Source: a virus. Taken from it: a stretch of 57,044 nt of DNA. Shown here piece by piece: positions 12,017-19,548 of the stretch. Within the stretch, counting starts at the first letter, position 1. The number at the start of each line of letters is the position of its first letter. Under the pieces are notes generated by a model. That model searched no databases. It worked only from the letters and a program-made list of their open reading frames with translations, and had not been told where the DNA came from. A program made the position numbers and the translations under genes. Where the stretch lies: positions 1 through 57,044 of the IMG/VR virus record IMGVR_UViG_3300009132_000008. The stretch is one strand, 5' to 3'.

Positions 12017-12101
12017 AATCAAAACCTTTTAACCGTCAGGGAAATAACGTTTTTTGAAAAAAAATCGGCGCATATATTAAAAATAACTGTATATATAATA
12101 T

Positions 12102-12839
12102 ATGCCTAAGCGCAAACTTAAAGAAATAGAGAATTCTTCCGAGATAGAAGAAATTATGAGTAGTATTGGTAAAACTAAAATAAAATTAAAAAAAGTTGAG
12201 TTTACCGAAAAACAAAAAGACTTGCTTAAAATACTTTTCGATAAAAATACAAAGATAGTATTCTTAAGTGGCCCAGCAGGTACAAGTAAGACATTTATGG
12301 CTATCTACGCTGCTTTGCAATTATTCAATATGGATAATAAATATAACATAAGTTATGTAAGAACCATAATAGAAAGCGCAGATAGAGGCATGGGAGCCTT
12401 ACCTGGGAATGTTGATGAAAAATTTTGTCCATTCATGATGCCTTTAGAGGATAAGCTTTTTGAATTATTATCTGCTTCCGATGCAAAAAAAATCATTGAT
12501 GATAAAATAGTTTCTGCAATGCCAATAAATTATCTTCGGGGAGCTAGCATTAACGATCAAATACTAATAGCTGACGAATCTCAAAATTTTAGCGAAAAAG
12601 AACTAGTTACTTTAATAACTAGAATAGGTAAAAACACTAAAATGATTATTTGCGGCGACCCAATGCAGAGCGATATAAACGGAAAGAGCGGGTTTAATAA
12701 GATTAAAGATATTTTTAAAGATGAAGCTAGCGAAGCTCAAGGGATATATAATTTTAATTTTGATTATAAAGATATTAAAAGAAGTGTAATATTAAAATAT
12801 ATAATTAAAAAAATAGAAAATCATGAAAAAGGAAACTAA
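12102..12839 (+). CDS. phoH: PhoH-like P-loop ATPase, 245 aa
   Basis: Walker A is SGPAGTSKT (residues 56-64). Walker B is QILIADESQ (about 154-162), followed by the family's TRIGKNTKMIICGDPMQ segment (about 174-190). The PhoH family comprises cytoplasmic ATPases related to superfamily 1 helicases, common in phages; the substrate is unknown, with RNA a suspect. The usual length of the ATPase domain is met. It starts the rightward block, two bases after a TATATAATA box, and overlaps the subtilase gene by 17 bases. Confidence 0.95.
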   Translation: MPKRKLKEIENSSEIEEIMSSIGKTKIKLKKVEFTEKQKDLLKILFDKNTKIVFLSGPAGTSKTFMAIYAALQLFNMDNKYNISYVRTIIESADRGMGALPGNVDEKFCPFMMPLEDKLFELLSASDAKKIIDDKIVSAMPINYLRGASINDQILIADESQNFSEKELVTLITRIGKNTKMIICGDPMQSDINGKSGFNKIKDIFKDEASEAQGIYNFNFDYKDIKRSVILKYIIKKIENHEKGN

Positions 12840-14073
12840 GCTTCCAGAATTTAAAGTTGAGCATAAAATAGCAAGCTTATCTCAAATTGTTGATTGGGGT
12901 TTAAATCAATTAAATATCCCTGAGACCTGGAAAGTTTCCCAAGGGGAAGGCATAACAGCTGTTGTTATTGACACAGGCCACCCAAATCACCCCGACTTAA
13001 ATAAAAATATAGTAAAAGGCATTAACTGCATTCAGGGAGAAACTATATTCGATGGGAACGGGCATCAAACTCATTGTACTGGCATTATATGCGCCGAAAA
13101 TAATGATATGGGTATGGTTGGGGTAGCGCCAAAAGCTACTTGTATATCTGTTAAAGCTTTATCTAATTCAGGTAGTGGATCTTACAAGGCTTTAGCTGAC
13201 GCCTTGGATTATGCAATTAACATTAGACCTCAAGTCGTATCTATGAGTTTAGGTGGATCTGTCCCTTCTGACATGATCAAGTCAAAAATTAAAAAACTTT
13301 ATGATTTAAATATTCCAGTAGTTTGTGCTGCGGGTAACGATGGAGAAGGCGGGGTTAATTATCCAGCTGCATATGACGAAACTATAGCCGTGGCTTCTTT
13401 CAATAAAGCTGGAAATATATCTATTTTTTCCTCGAGAGGGGAACAAGTTGAATGGGCTGCTCCTGGAGAAGGAATATATAGTACATATTTAAATAATAGA
13501 TACGCTTCGTTAAGCGGTACTTCTATGGCATGCCCTTTTATAACAGGCGTCATATGCTTAATGTTAGCTAAGCATAAAAAGCAAGCTAGAAGAACGGGAG
13601 AAAACGATTGTAGAACGGTAGACGAAATTAGAGAGCATTTGTTGAAATACACAATGGATAAAGGAAGAAAAGGAAAAGATAACTCTTGGGGTTACGGAGT
13701 TATAGATGTGGAGAAAATGATGCTAGATGGAGTTTTCGACCCTTTCCCTAAAGAACCTGAACCTGAACCTGAGCCCGAACCTGAACCAGAGCCTGAACCA
13801 GAGCCTGAGCCAGAGCCTGAACCAGAGCCTGAGCCAGATATACCTCACCCATATCCAGAATCACCAAAAAAAGATTCTAAAAAAAGCGTTTACATTTGGG
13901 CGGGGATATCATTATTAGTTTTAATTCCTTCAATTTGGTTTATATACAATTATATGTTTAAAAAAGAGGTTATTGAAGTTCCATATATAGATGAGAATGG
14001 AAATGTGGATTTTGATAAAAAACTAGAGTATGAATATGGTGGTGGAAAATGGCGAGAGAGGGAGAAAAAGTAG
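12823..14073 (+). CDS. Membrane-anchored subtilisin-like serine protease (S8), 416 aa
   Basis: The catalytic triad is intact: Asp50 in AVVIDTG, His81 in GHQTHCTG and Ser234 in LSGTSMACP. The oxyanion Asn lies in CAAGND (about 172). There is no signal peptide and no recognisable propeptide beyond about 40 residues. After the catalytic domain comes a run of about 13 Glu-Pro repeats (about 311-336), a membrane helix (about 354-376) and a 40-residue charged tail. It overlaps phoH (17 bases) and the next small gene (25 bases). The target is unknown: capsid maturation, host membrane proteins or exclusion are all possible. Confidence 0.92.
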   Translation: MKKETKLPEFKVEHKIASLSQIVDWGLNQLNIPETWKVSQGEGITAVVIDTGHPNHPDLNKNIVKGINCIQGETIFDGNGHQTHCTGIICAENNDMGMVGVAPKATCISVKALSNSGSGSYKALADALDYAINIRPQVVSMSLGGSVPSDMIKSKIKKLYDLNIPVVCAAGNDGEGGVNYPAAYDETIAVASFNKAGNISIFSSRGEQVEWAAPGEGIYSTYLNNRYASLSGTSMACPFITGVICLMLAKHKKQARRTGENDCRTVDEIREHLLKYTMDKGRKGKDNSWGYGVIDVEKMMLDGVFDPFPKEPEPEPEPEPEPEPEPEPEPEPEPEPEPDIPHPYPESPKKDSKKSVYIWAGISLLVLIPSIWFIYNYMFKKEVIEVPYIDENGNVDFDKKLEYEYGGGKWREREKK

Positions 14074-14240
14074 CTTTTGAATTCGAAGGGAAAATAATAA
14101 CTGGAAAATTAATTAAATTTTTTAAAAAAATAGGATTCGACGATCACGAGGAAATATATGCCGTAATTGTCCTAGATGAATGTAGATCAACATGTTTTGA
14201 TTGTGATATGGCGATAAATTCTAAAAAAATTATTGAATAA
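14049..14240 (+). CDS. Small protein, 63 aa
   Basis: Overlaps the end of the subtilase gene by 25 bases with a GGTGGT stretch just before the ATG. The pattern KVAFEFEGKIITGKLIKFF (residues 8-26), then EEIYAVIVLDE, suggests a small beta-barrel. It contains three Cys near residues 45-52. No family is recognised. It is probably co-translated with the protease. Confidence 0.65.
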   Translation: MAREGEKVAFEFEGKIITGKLIKFFKKIGFDDHEEIYAVIVLDECRSTCFDCDMAINSKKIIE

Positions 14241-14267
14241 TTAAAAAAAATATATAATATATATTTA

Positions 14268-14275
14268 TATAAATA
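14268..14275 (+). promoter_or_regulatory. Possible late promoter box TATAAATA
   Basis: TATAAATA, identical to the T4 late consensus, lies 25 nt before the TTG start at 14301. The whole gap (14241-14300) is A/T-only apart from a few bases, so chance matches are likely. Confidence 0.35.
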
Positions 14276-14300
14276 TTTTAATTAATAAGAAAGGAAAAAA

Positions 14301-14546
14301 TTGGAAACTATACTCGCTGCTTTAATAAGTTCTTTAGCTACTCTTATTGTAGCTTTTTTTCATAGAAAAAAGTATTTTAATAAAAAAGATGAAATAGTAG
14401 AAGACTTAAAGACAAAACTGTCGATACAAGATTCCAATGTAATTATAATTTCTAAAATTGAAGATGTGCCTAGAAGACTGCTTAAATCTGACGGGAACAC
14501 AGAATCTATCCAGAAACAAATCTCTAAAATTATTGTAGTAAAATGA
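14301..14546 (+). CDS. Small single-span membrane protein, 81 aa, TTG start
   Basis: The TTG start is decided by a strong AAGAAAGGAAAAAA ribosome binding site just before it. An N-terminal membrane helix (about residues 4-19, ILAALISSLATLIVAF) is followed by a basic stretch (HRKKYFNKK) and a cytoplasmic helical tail. It resembles no lysis gene I know. It overlaps the zinc-ribbon gene (ATGA). Confidence 0.7.
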   Translation: METILAALISSLATLIVAFFHRKKYFNKKDEIVEDLKTKLSIQDSNVIIISKIEDVPRRLLKSDGNTESIQKQISKIIVVK

Positions 14547-14854
14547 GTTTTAAATATTGTACAAAATGTGGCCATAAAAATTCTTTTCTGGCTATAGAGC
14601 CAAAATTTTGCTCCGCATGTGGAGCGCCTATGAACGAAGAAGTTTCTTCTCGAGCCTCCTCTCAAACACCCTCAAAAGGATTGAGGAAAAGAGCGGAGAA
14701 AAAGGAAACTTTATCTGAATACGAAAGCGATTCTGAATTTGTTCCTGATATAGGTAAATTGGAGTATGAGGTATCAGCTTTTGACAAAAAAACCTGGAAA
14801 GCTGAGGAATTGCTGAATTTACCTGAAGATGACAACCCCCAAGAAACGAGGTAG
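14543..14854 (+). CDS. Zinc-ribbon protein, 103 aa
   Basis: The N-terminal zinc ribbon has CTKC (residues 6-9) and CSAC (about 22-25), followed by a low-complexity charged middle and an acidic C-terminus. Such ribbons often mediate nucleic-acid or RNA-polymerase contacts. Lying directly before a sigma-like gene that it overlaps by 26 bases, it could be a partner in transcription control. That is an inference from position. Confidence 0.8.
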   Translation: MSFKYCTKCGHKNSFLAIEPKFCSACGAPMNEEVSSRASSQTPSKGLRKRAEKKETLSEYESDSEFVPDIGKLEYEVSAFDKKTWKAEELLNLPEDDNPQETR

Positions 14855-15557
14855 GCCAAAAAAGATAAAGTTCGAGGACAAAATAGATGTCATACAAAAA
14901 AACATTGAAAAAAGAAAAGGAAAATGGTTTTTAAAAGCAATATCATGGATTAGTTGGGATGATGTAGCTCAAATAATATTTTTTCATATATATAAAAAAT
15001 GGCATCTTTGGGATCAAAAAAGAGCTCTTGAGCCCTGGTTGAACAGAATAATAACAAATCAGATCAAAAATGTACTAAGAAACCATTATACTAACTTTAT
15101 AAGACCTTGCGTTCAATGTCCTTTTAACTGTTCAGGGACAATTAGTCAAAATGAAGAAGAAAATCTTTGTTCTTGGACTAAAACAAAAAAACAAGATGAA
15201 AACTGCCCTTTATTTAAAAAATGGAGTTCATCTAAAAAATACAGTCAAGATATTAATTTGGCGGGAAATATTGACGATATTGGTTATAAAGCTGCTGAGC
15301 CTGGCCATAGAAGTTTCGATATAGACAATTCTAAAGATAAATTAAATAAGCATATGAAAAATAATTTATCAGAAAAACAATACATGGTATATGAAATGTT
15401 ATATATAAATTCCATGACTATGGAAGAAGTTGCTAAAAAAATGGGTTACAAAAGCAATGAGAAGGGTAGAAGAGCAGGTTATAAACAAATTAAGAATTTT
15501 GAAAAATTATTTAAAACATTAGCTAAAAAGATTATTTCAGAGGAAGATATTATATGA
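14829..15557 (+). CDS. Sigma-70-like factor with AT-hook and Cys-rich insert, 242 aa
   Basis: An AT-hook (KKRGRPKK, residues 5-12) precedes a region-2-like segment, DDVAQIIFFHIYKKWHLWD (44-62) and EPWLNRIITNQIKNVLRNHY (68-87), matching the DL.Q..F...Y and PWL..I..N...D..R pattern of ECF-type factors. A Cys-rich insert follows (Cys94, 97, 101, 114, 126), probably zinc-binding. The C-terminal region 4 is LSEKQYMVYEMLYINSM...EVAKKMG (about 176-203). It likely directs host RNA polymerase to late promoters. Its stop overlaps the next start. Confidence 0.75.
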   Translation: MTTPKKRGRPKKIKFEDKIDVIQKNIEKRKGKWFLKAISWISWDDVAQIIFFHIYKKWHLWDQKRALEPWLNRIITNQIKNVLRNHYTNFIRPCVQCPFNCSGTISQNEEENLCSWTKTKKQDENCPLFKKWSSSKKYSQDINLAGNIDDIGYKAAEPGHRSFDIDNSKDKLNKHMKNNLSEKQYMVYEMLYINSMTMEEVAKKMGYKSNEKGRRAGYKQIKNFEKLFKTLAKKIISEEDII

Positions 15558-16609
15558 GCGATAAACTAACAGAAGAGCAAAAACAATTTATAAGAGATAA
15601 TCATTCTTTAATGTCTGATTTAATAGTATTAACTAGAGCTGTATTTAAAAATGAAGAATTAGACGGAAGAACTAAAGAGGGTAGAGCAGTAAGAGCTTTT
15701 TTGGTTGAAGAAAATATTGAATTCTCCACCACAAAGACGGAAAAGAAACCTAAAACCAAATTAACGGAAGAGCAAAAAGAGTTTATCGTTTCTCAGGCTA
15801 AAGATGGAGTTTCTGCTTATGATATAGCTAGAATTCTTTTTCCAAACGTAAATGTAACAAATTTGAGCAAGGAGGTTATTGATGTTGCTGAATTTATAAG
15901 GAATACTGATATAAAGTTATTATCAAACAATGAATCGGCAATGCTTTCTGAGTATTTCCCTCCCAAGTCTAAAACGCGGCTTATTAAAAAAATTAATGAA
16001 TATTGCCATATAGAAATAGATGAGCTAAAGATGACAAGGGACGAAATAGATAATGTTGAAAGTTGCTTAAGGTTTCTTGGCGCCCCTAGATTCATACAGG
16101 TTATTAATACTTATACTTCTATGGATGATAGAAAACTCTTTGAGGCGGAATATATAAGAGCTGTATGGGATAAACCAGACTTAACAAGTGATGAATTAAA
16201 TTTATATATAAATGTTTGTATGGATTATATACATTTAAAAAATATAAGTAAAGCAATTGATAAATTAAATAGAATGTTTGAAGATTGTGAAGATCAAAGA
16301 GATATGACTGTAAGACTGGCTGAGTTATTAAAAACAAAGAGTGAAGAATATAATCAATGTGAAAAAAGACAAGAAGCATTAATAGCTAGATTAAATGGAG
16401 ATAGAAAAGAAAGAATTAAAGATAAACATAAAAATAACGCATCCATATTATCCCTAGTGAAATTATTCCAGAATGAAGAAGATCGTAAGAGAATGGTGGA
16501 GATAGCCGAAAGGCAAAAGCTTTTAGTAAAAGAAGAGGTTGATTCAATAGAGAACATGGATATTTGGAAAGCAAGGGTATTAGGGATATCTAAAGATGAG
16601 GTACTGTAA
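15554..16609 (+). CDS. Candidate small terminase / DNA-binding protein, 351 aa
   Basis: Two similar N-terminal units each start LTEEQK (residues 5 and 70) and look like helix-turn-helix modules (second: DGVSAYDIARILFPN, about 84-98). The C-terminal part is a long helical, coiled-coil-like region. Its position two genes before the large terminase, with DNA-binding modules plus a helical oligomerisation region, fits a small terminase subunit. There is no direct family match, so this is inference. Confidence 0.5.
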   Translation: MSDKLTEEQKQFIRDNHSLMSDLIVLTRAVFKNEELDGRTKEGRAVRAFLVEENIEFSTTKTEKKPKTKLTEEQKEFIVSQAKDGVSAYDIARILFPNVNVTNLSKEVIDVAEFIRNTDIKLLSNNESAMLSEYFPPKSKTRLIKKINEYCHIEIDELKMTRDEIDNVESCLRFLGAPRFIQVINTYTSMDDRKLFEAEYIRAVWDKPDLTSDELNLYINVCMDYIHLKNISKAIDKLNRMFEDCEDQRDMTVRLAELLKTKSEEYNQCEKRQEALIARLNGDRKERIKDKHKNNASILSLVKLFQNEEDRKRMVEIAERQKLLVKEEVDSIENMDIWKARVLGISKDEVL

Positions 16610-16683
16610 AATTATTTTGGCGGCATTCAATACTTTCTTGTTGAAAACAACTTGAAAGGGATGAATAAATTATTTATCTTGAA

Positions 16684-17637
16684 ATGCTAAAGGAAACGGA
16701 GCCAGATTTAACCTGTAAGATTTGTGGGGAAACCTTTAAGTCAGAAAGGTCGTTACATGCCCATATAAAGGCCCACAACATCTTTGTAATGGATTACTAT
16801 GTTACCTTCTACCCCAGGAAGAATCTCCTCACAGGCGAGCCTATAGAGTTTAAAGATAAAAAACAGTATTTTTCTACTTATTTTTCAAATAGAGCTGAAA
16901 TAAGAGAATGGGCAAATAAAACAAAAAATAAAGAAGAAGTAAAAGAAGTATTTATAAAAATGTTGAGAAATAGGGTTATTGGTAAGAACTTACAGTACGG
17001 ACCAAATCATTTAGAATTAAAATTATATAATTTACCTTCCATAAGTATGTTCAAAGAATACTTTGGATCATATAATGAAGCATGCTCCATGCTTCAAGTT
17101 GAGCCAATATATAATAAAATTATAAAAAACAAATTTTTAAATAATAATAAAAATTTAGATGATATGGAGATTTTGATAGATACTAGAGAGCAAAAGCCTT
17201 TAAATTTTAATAATGCAAAATTACATAAATTAGATTATGGAGACTATACAGCATCAGGCAAATATTACAATAAAACCTATGTAGATAGAAAAAGCGAACA
17301 AGACTTCAAGGGAACTATGACAACAGGATTTAGCAGATTCATAAAAGAAATGGAAAGAGCTATATCCTTTGACTCCTATTTATATATCGTAATAGAAAGC
17401 TCTATAGAAAAAATAATAAAAAATAACCCTTTTGCATATCACGAGTCTAATTTAAAGTTCATATGGCATAGAATGAGGAAAATTACTCATATGTTTCCAA
17501 GAAAATGTCAATTCGTCTTTTCTGGAGGAAGGAATAGATCTCAAAACTTAATACCTATATTACTAGAAGGTGGAGAAGACTTATGGCAATCAGATATTCA
17601 ATATTACATAGACTCTAAAAAACTTTTAATACAATGA
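16684..17637 (+). CDS. ERCC4-type nuclease with N-terminal C2H2 zinc finger, 317 aa
   Basis: The C2H2 finger has Cys11, Cys14, His27 and His31, then the HNIFVMDYYVTFYPR extension typical of phage zinc-finger nucleases. A helical middle (about 60-140) leads to an ERCC4/XPF-type nuclease core: ILIDTREQ (163-170), LDYGDY (183-188) and VDRKSEQDF (200-208), matching the GDx(n)ERKx3D signature with Asp for Glu. The gene overlaps the terminase start (ATGA). It may cut branched or terminal DNA during packaging or recombination, or act as a homing-like endonuclease. Confidence 0.82.
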   Translation: MLKETEPDLTCKICGETFKSERSLHAHIKAHNIFVMDYYVTFYPRKNLLTGEPIEFKDKKQYFSTYFSNRAEIREWANKTKNKEEVKEVFIKMLRNRVIGKNLQYGPNHLELKLYNLPSISMFKEYFGSYNEACSMLQVEPIYNKIIKNKFLNNNKNLDDMEILIDTREQKPLNFNNAKLHKLDYGDYTASGKYYNKTYVDRKSEQDFKGTMTTGFSRFIKEMERAISFDSYLYIVIESSIEKIIKNNPFAYHESNLKFIWHRMRKITHMFPRKCQFVFSGGRNRSQNLIPILLEGGEDLWQSDIQYYIDSKKLLIQ

Positions 17638-19496
17638 CTTGGGAAGAAGGAAATCAAAAAAGAAATTTAAAGACAAGAGATATAAATGAGATCTTGAAAA
17701 ATAAAGACGGCTTCCTAGAAGAAAAAGAAGCTAAGCTTTTATTGTATGAATTCTTAAGAGAAAATACTACTTTCGCTGCAAATTTAATAGCTGGAGTAGA
17801 TTTATTTCCTTTTCAGCACATGGCAATCAAATCTATGTTTGAAAGCGATTATTTTTTAGGAATATGGTCTCGAGGAATGTCTAAATCATGGACTACTGGA
17901 ATTTTCGCTTTTATGGATGCCTTATTGAATCAAGGCGTGGATATAGGGATATTGTCAAAATCATTTAGACAGTCTAAGATGATATTCAAAAAAATTGAAG
18001 ACATTGTAGCTAAACCTGAAGCTGAATATTTATCTCAATGCATAAAAAGAATTTCAAAGGCTAACGATGAATGGGTTATGGAAATAGGAAATAGTTCAAT
18101 TAGAGCTTTGCCTTTGGGTGATGGTTCAAAGTTGAGAGGTTTTAGGTTTCATAGGATTATTATCGACGAAATGTTACTTATGCCAGAAAGGATATACAAT
18201 GAGGTTGTAGTTCCGTTCTTGTCTGTTGTTCAAAACCCTAAAGAAAGAGAAAATCTATACAACTTAGAAACAGACTTGATAAAACAAGGAAAAATGAAAG
18301 AAGAAGATAGGTATGTATGGCAAAACAATAAATTAATAATGCTATCTTCAGCTTCTTATAAATTTGAATATTTATACAAACTTTACGAAAGCTTTGAATC
18401 TCTTATCAAGTCAGATAATTCAGACAATAAAGCTTCAAGAACTATAATGCATTTCTCCTATGACTGCGCCCCTAAACAGCTTTTTGACCAAAACTTGATA
18501 GATCAGGCTAAATCAACAATGAGTCAAAGTCAATACGATAGGGAGTTTGGAGCGGTTTTTACAGACGATAGTTCTGGATATTTTAAGATATCTAAGATGA
18601 TCGAATGCACTGTAGAGGAAGGTTCAAATCCCTGCGTAGAAGTTAAAGGTGAAGATGGATACGAATACATACTCTCTTTTGACCCTAGCTGGGCCGAGAA
18701 CGAAGGTTCTGACGACTTCGCTATGCAGGTATTTAAATTAAACAAAGAAACAGGAAATGGCACCCTTGTCCATGTCTACGCTATGGCAGGAGAAAGTTTA
18801 AAAAATCATATTAATTATTTTAATTATTTAATTAATAATTTTAATATTGTATCTATGATAGGCGATTATAATGGTGGAGTACAATTTATTAATGCATTTA
18901 AGGAAAGTTCTTTATATAAAAACTCGGGTAAAACCATAAATATAGTCCAGACAGAATTTGATAATGCAGAAGAATATCAAAAATCATTAAGACTAGCTAA
19001 GAAAGAATTTTCAGCTACTGGAATACCATGTATATTAAGAAAGCCTACTTCAGACTGGATCAGAAGGGCTAACGAGCTCCTACAGGGCAATTTCGATCAT
19101 AAAAGAATCTGGTTTGCGTCTCAAGCTATGGACGATAATTACCAAAAGCAAAGAAAAAAGAAAATCCCGATTAAGTCTTTAAAATTCTTAAATTCCAACG
19201 AAGATGAGTTAAGGCAATCTGATGGAGCTAAAATGATAGATTTAGTTGAACATCTTCATGATATGATTAATTATACAAAAGGTCAATGCGCCTTAATAGA
19301 AGTTAAATCTTCTCCTCAAGGCATTCAAACTTTTGATTTACCATTAAACTTGAAAAAAACTACTGGAGCTGGAAAAGCAAGAAAGGACTGCTACTCAGCT
19401 TTAGTGCTTGGCAGTTGGATGATTAAAATTCATAATGATGTCTATAGCTATAAGGACGAAGTGGTATCTTCCTTTGTACCTATGTTCATAAAGTAA
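17634..19496 (+). CDS. terL: Terminase large subunit, 620 aa
   Basis: Packaging motor ATPase-nuclease. The ATPase has a Walker-A-like loop WSRGMSKSW (78-86), Walker B RIIIDEM (174-180) and coupling motif LSSASYK (about 237-243). The RNase-H-like nuclease has Asp350 in LSFDPSW, Asp411 in MIGDYNG and an acidic cluster MIDLVEHLHDM near 540. Length matches the gp17-like group. It sits in the standard order before the portal and overlaps the nuclease gene by four bases. Confidence 0.95.
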   Translation: MTWEEGNQKRNLKTRDINEILKNKDGFLEEKEAKLLLYEFLRENTTFAANLIAGVDLFPFQHMAIKSMFESDYFLGIWSRGMSKSWTTGIFAFMDALLNQGVDIGILSKSFRQSKMIFKKIEDIVAKPEAEYLSQCIKRISKANDEWVMEIGNSSIRALPLGDGSKLRGFRFHRIIIDEMLLMPERIYNEVVVPFLSVVQNPKERENLYNLETDLIKQGKMKEEDRYVWQNNKLIMLSSASYKFEYLYKLYESFESLIKSDNSDNKASRTIMHFSYDCAPKQLFDQNLIDQAKSTMSQSQYDREFGAVFTDDSSGYFKISKMIECTVEEGSNPCVEVKGEDGYEYILSFDPSWAENEGSDDFAMQVFKLNKETGNGTLVHVYAMAGESLKNHINYFNYLINNFNIVSMIGDYNGGVQFINAFKESSLYKNSGKTINIVQTEFDNAEEYQKSLRLAKKEFSATGIPCILRKPTSDWIRRANELLQGNFDHKRIWFASQAMDDNYQKQRKKKIPIKSLKFLNSNEDELRQSDGAKMIDLVEHLHDMINYTKGQCALIEVKSSPQGIQTFDLPLNLKKTTGAGKARKDCYSALVLGSWMIKIHNDVYSYKDEVVSSFVPMFIK

Positions 19497-19527
19497 GAAA
19501 GTTAACTTTTAAAGTGACTTTTTCACT

Positions 19528-19541
19528 TTTTTGTGTATAAT
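19528..19541 (+). promoter_or_regulatory. Late-type promoter before the portal gene
   Basis: TTTTTGTG followed by TATAAT, ending 7 nt before the ATG at 19549. No -35 at a 17-bp distance is convincing. The same TTTTTTGTGTATAA context recurs at 21606-21622. Confidence 0.5.
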
Positions 19542-19548
19542 ACATTAT

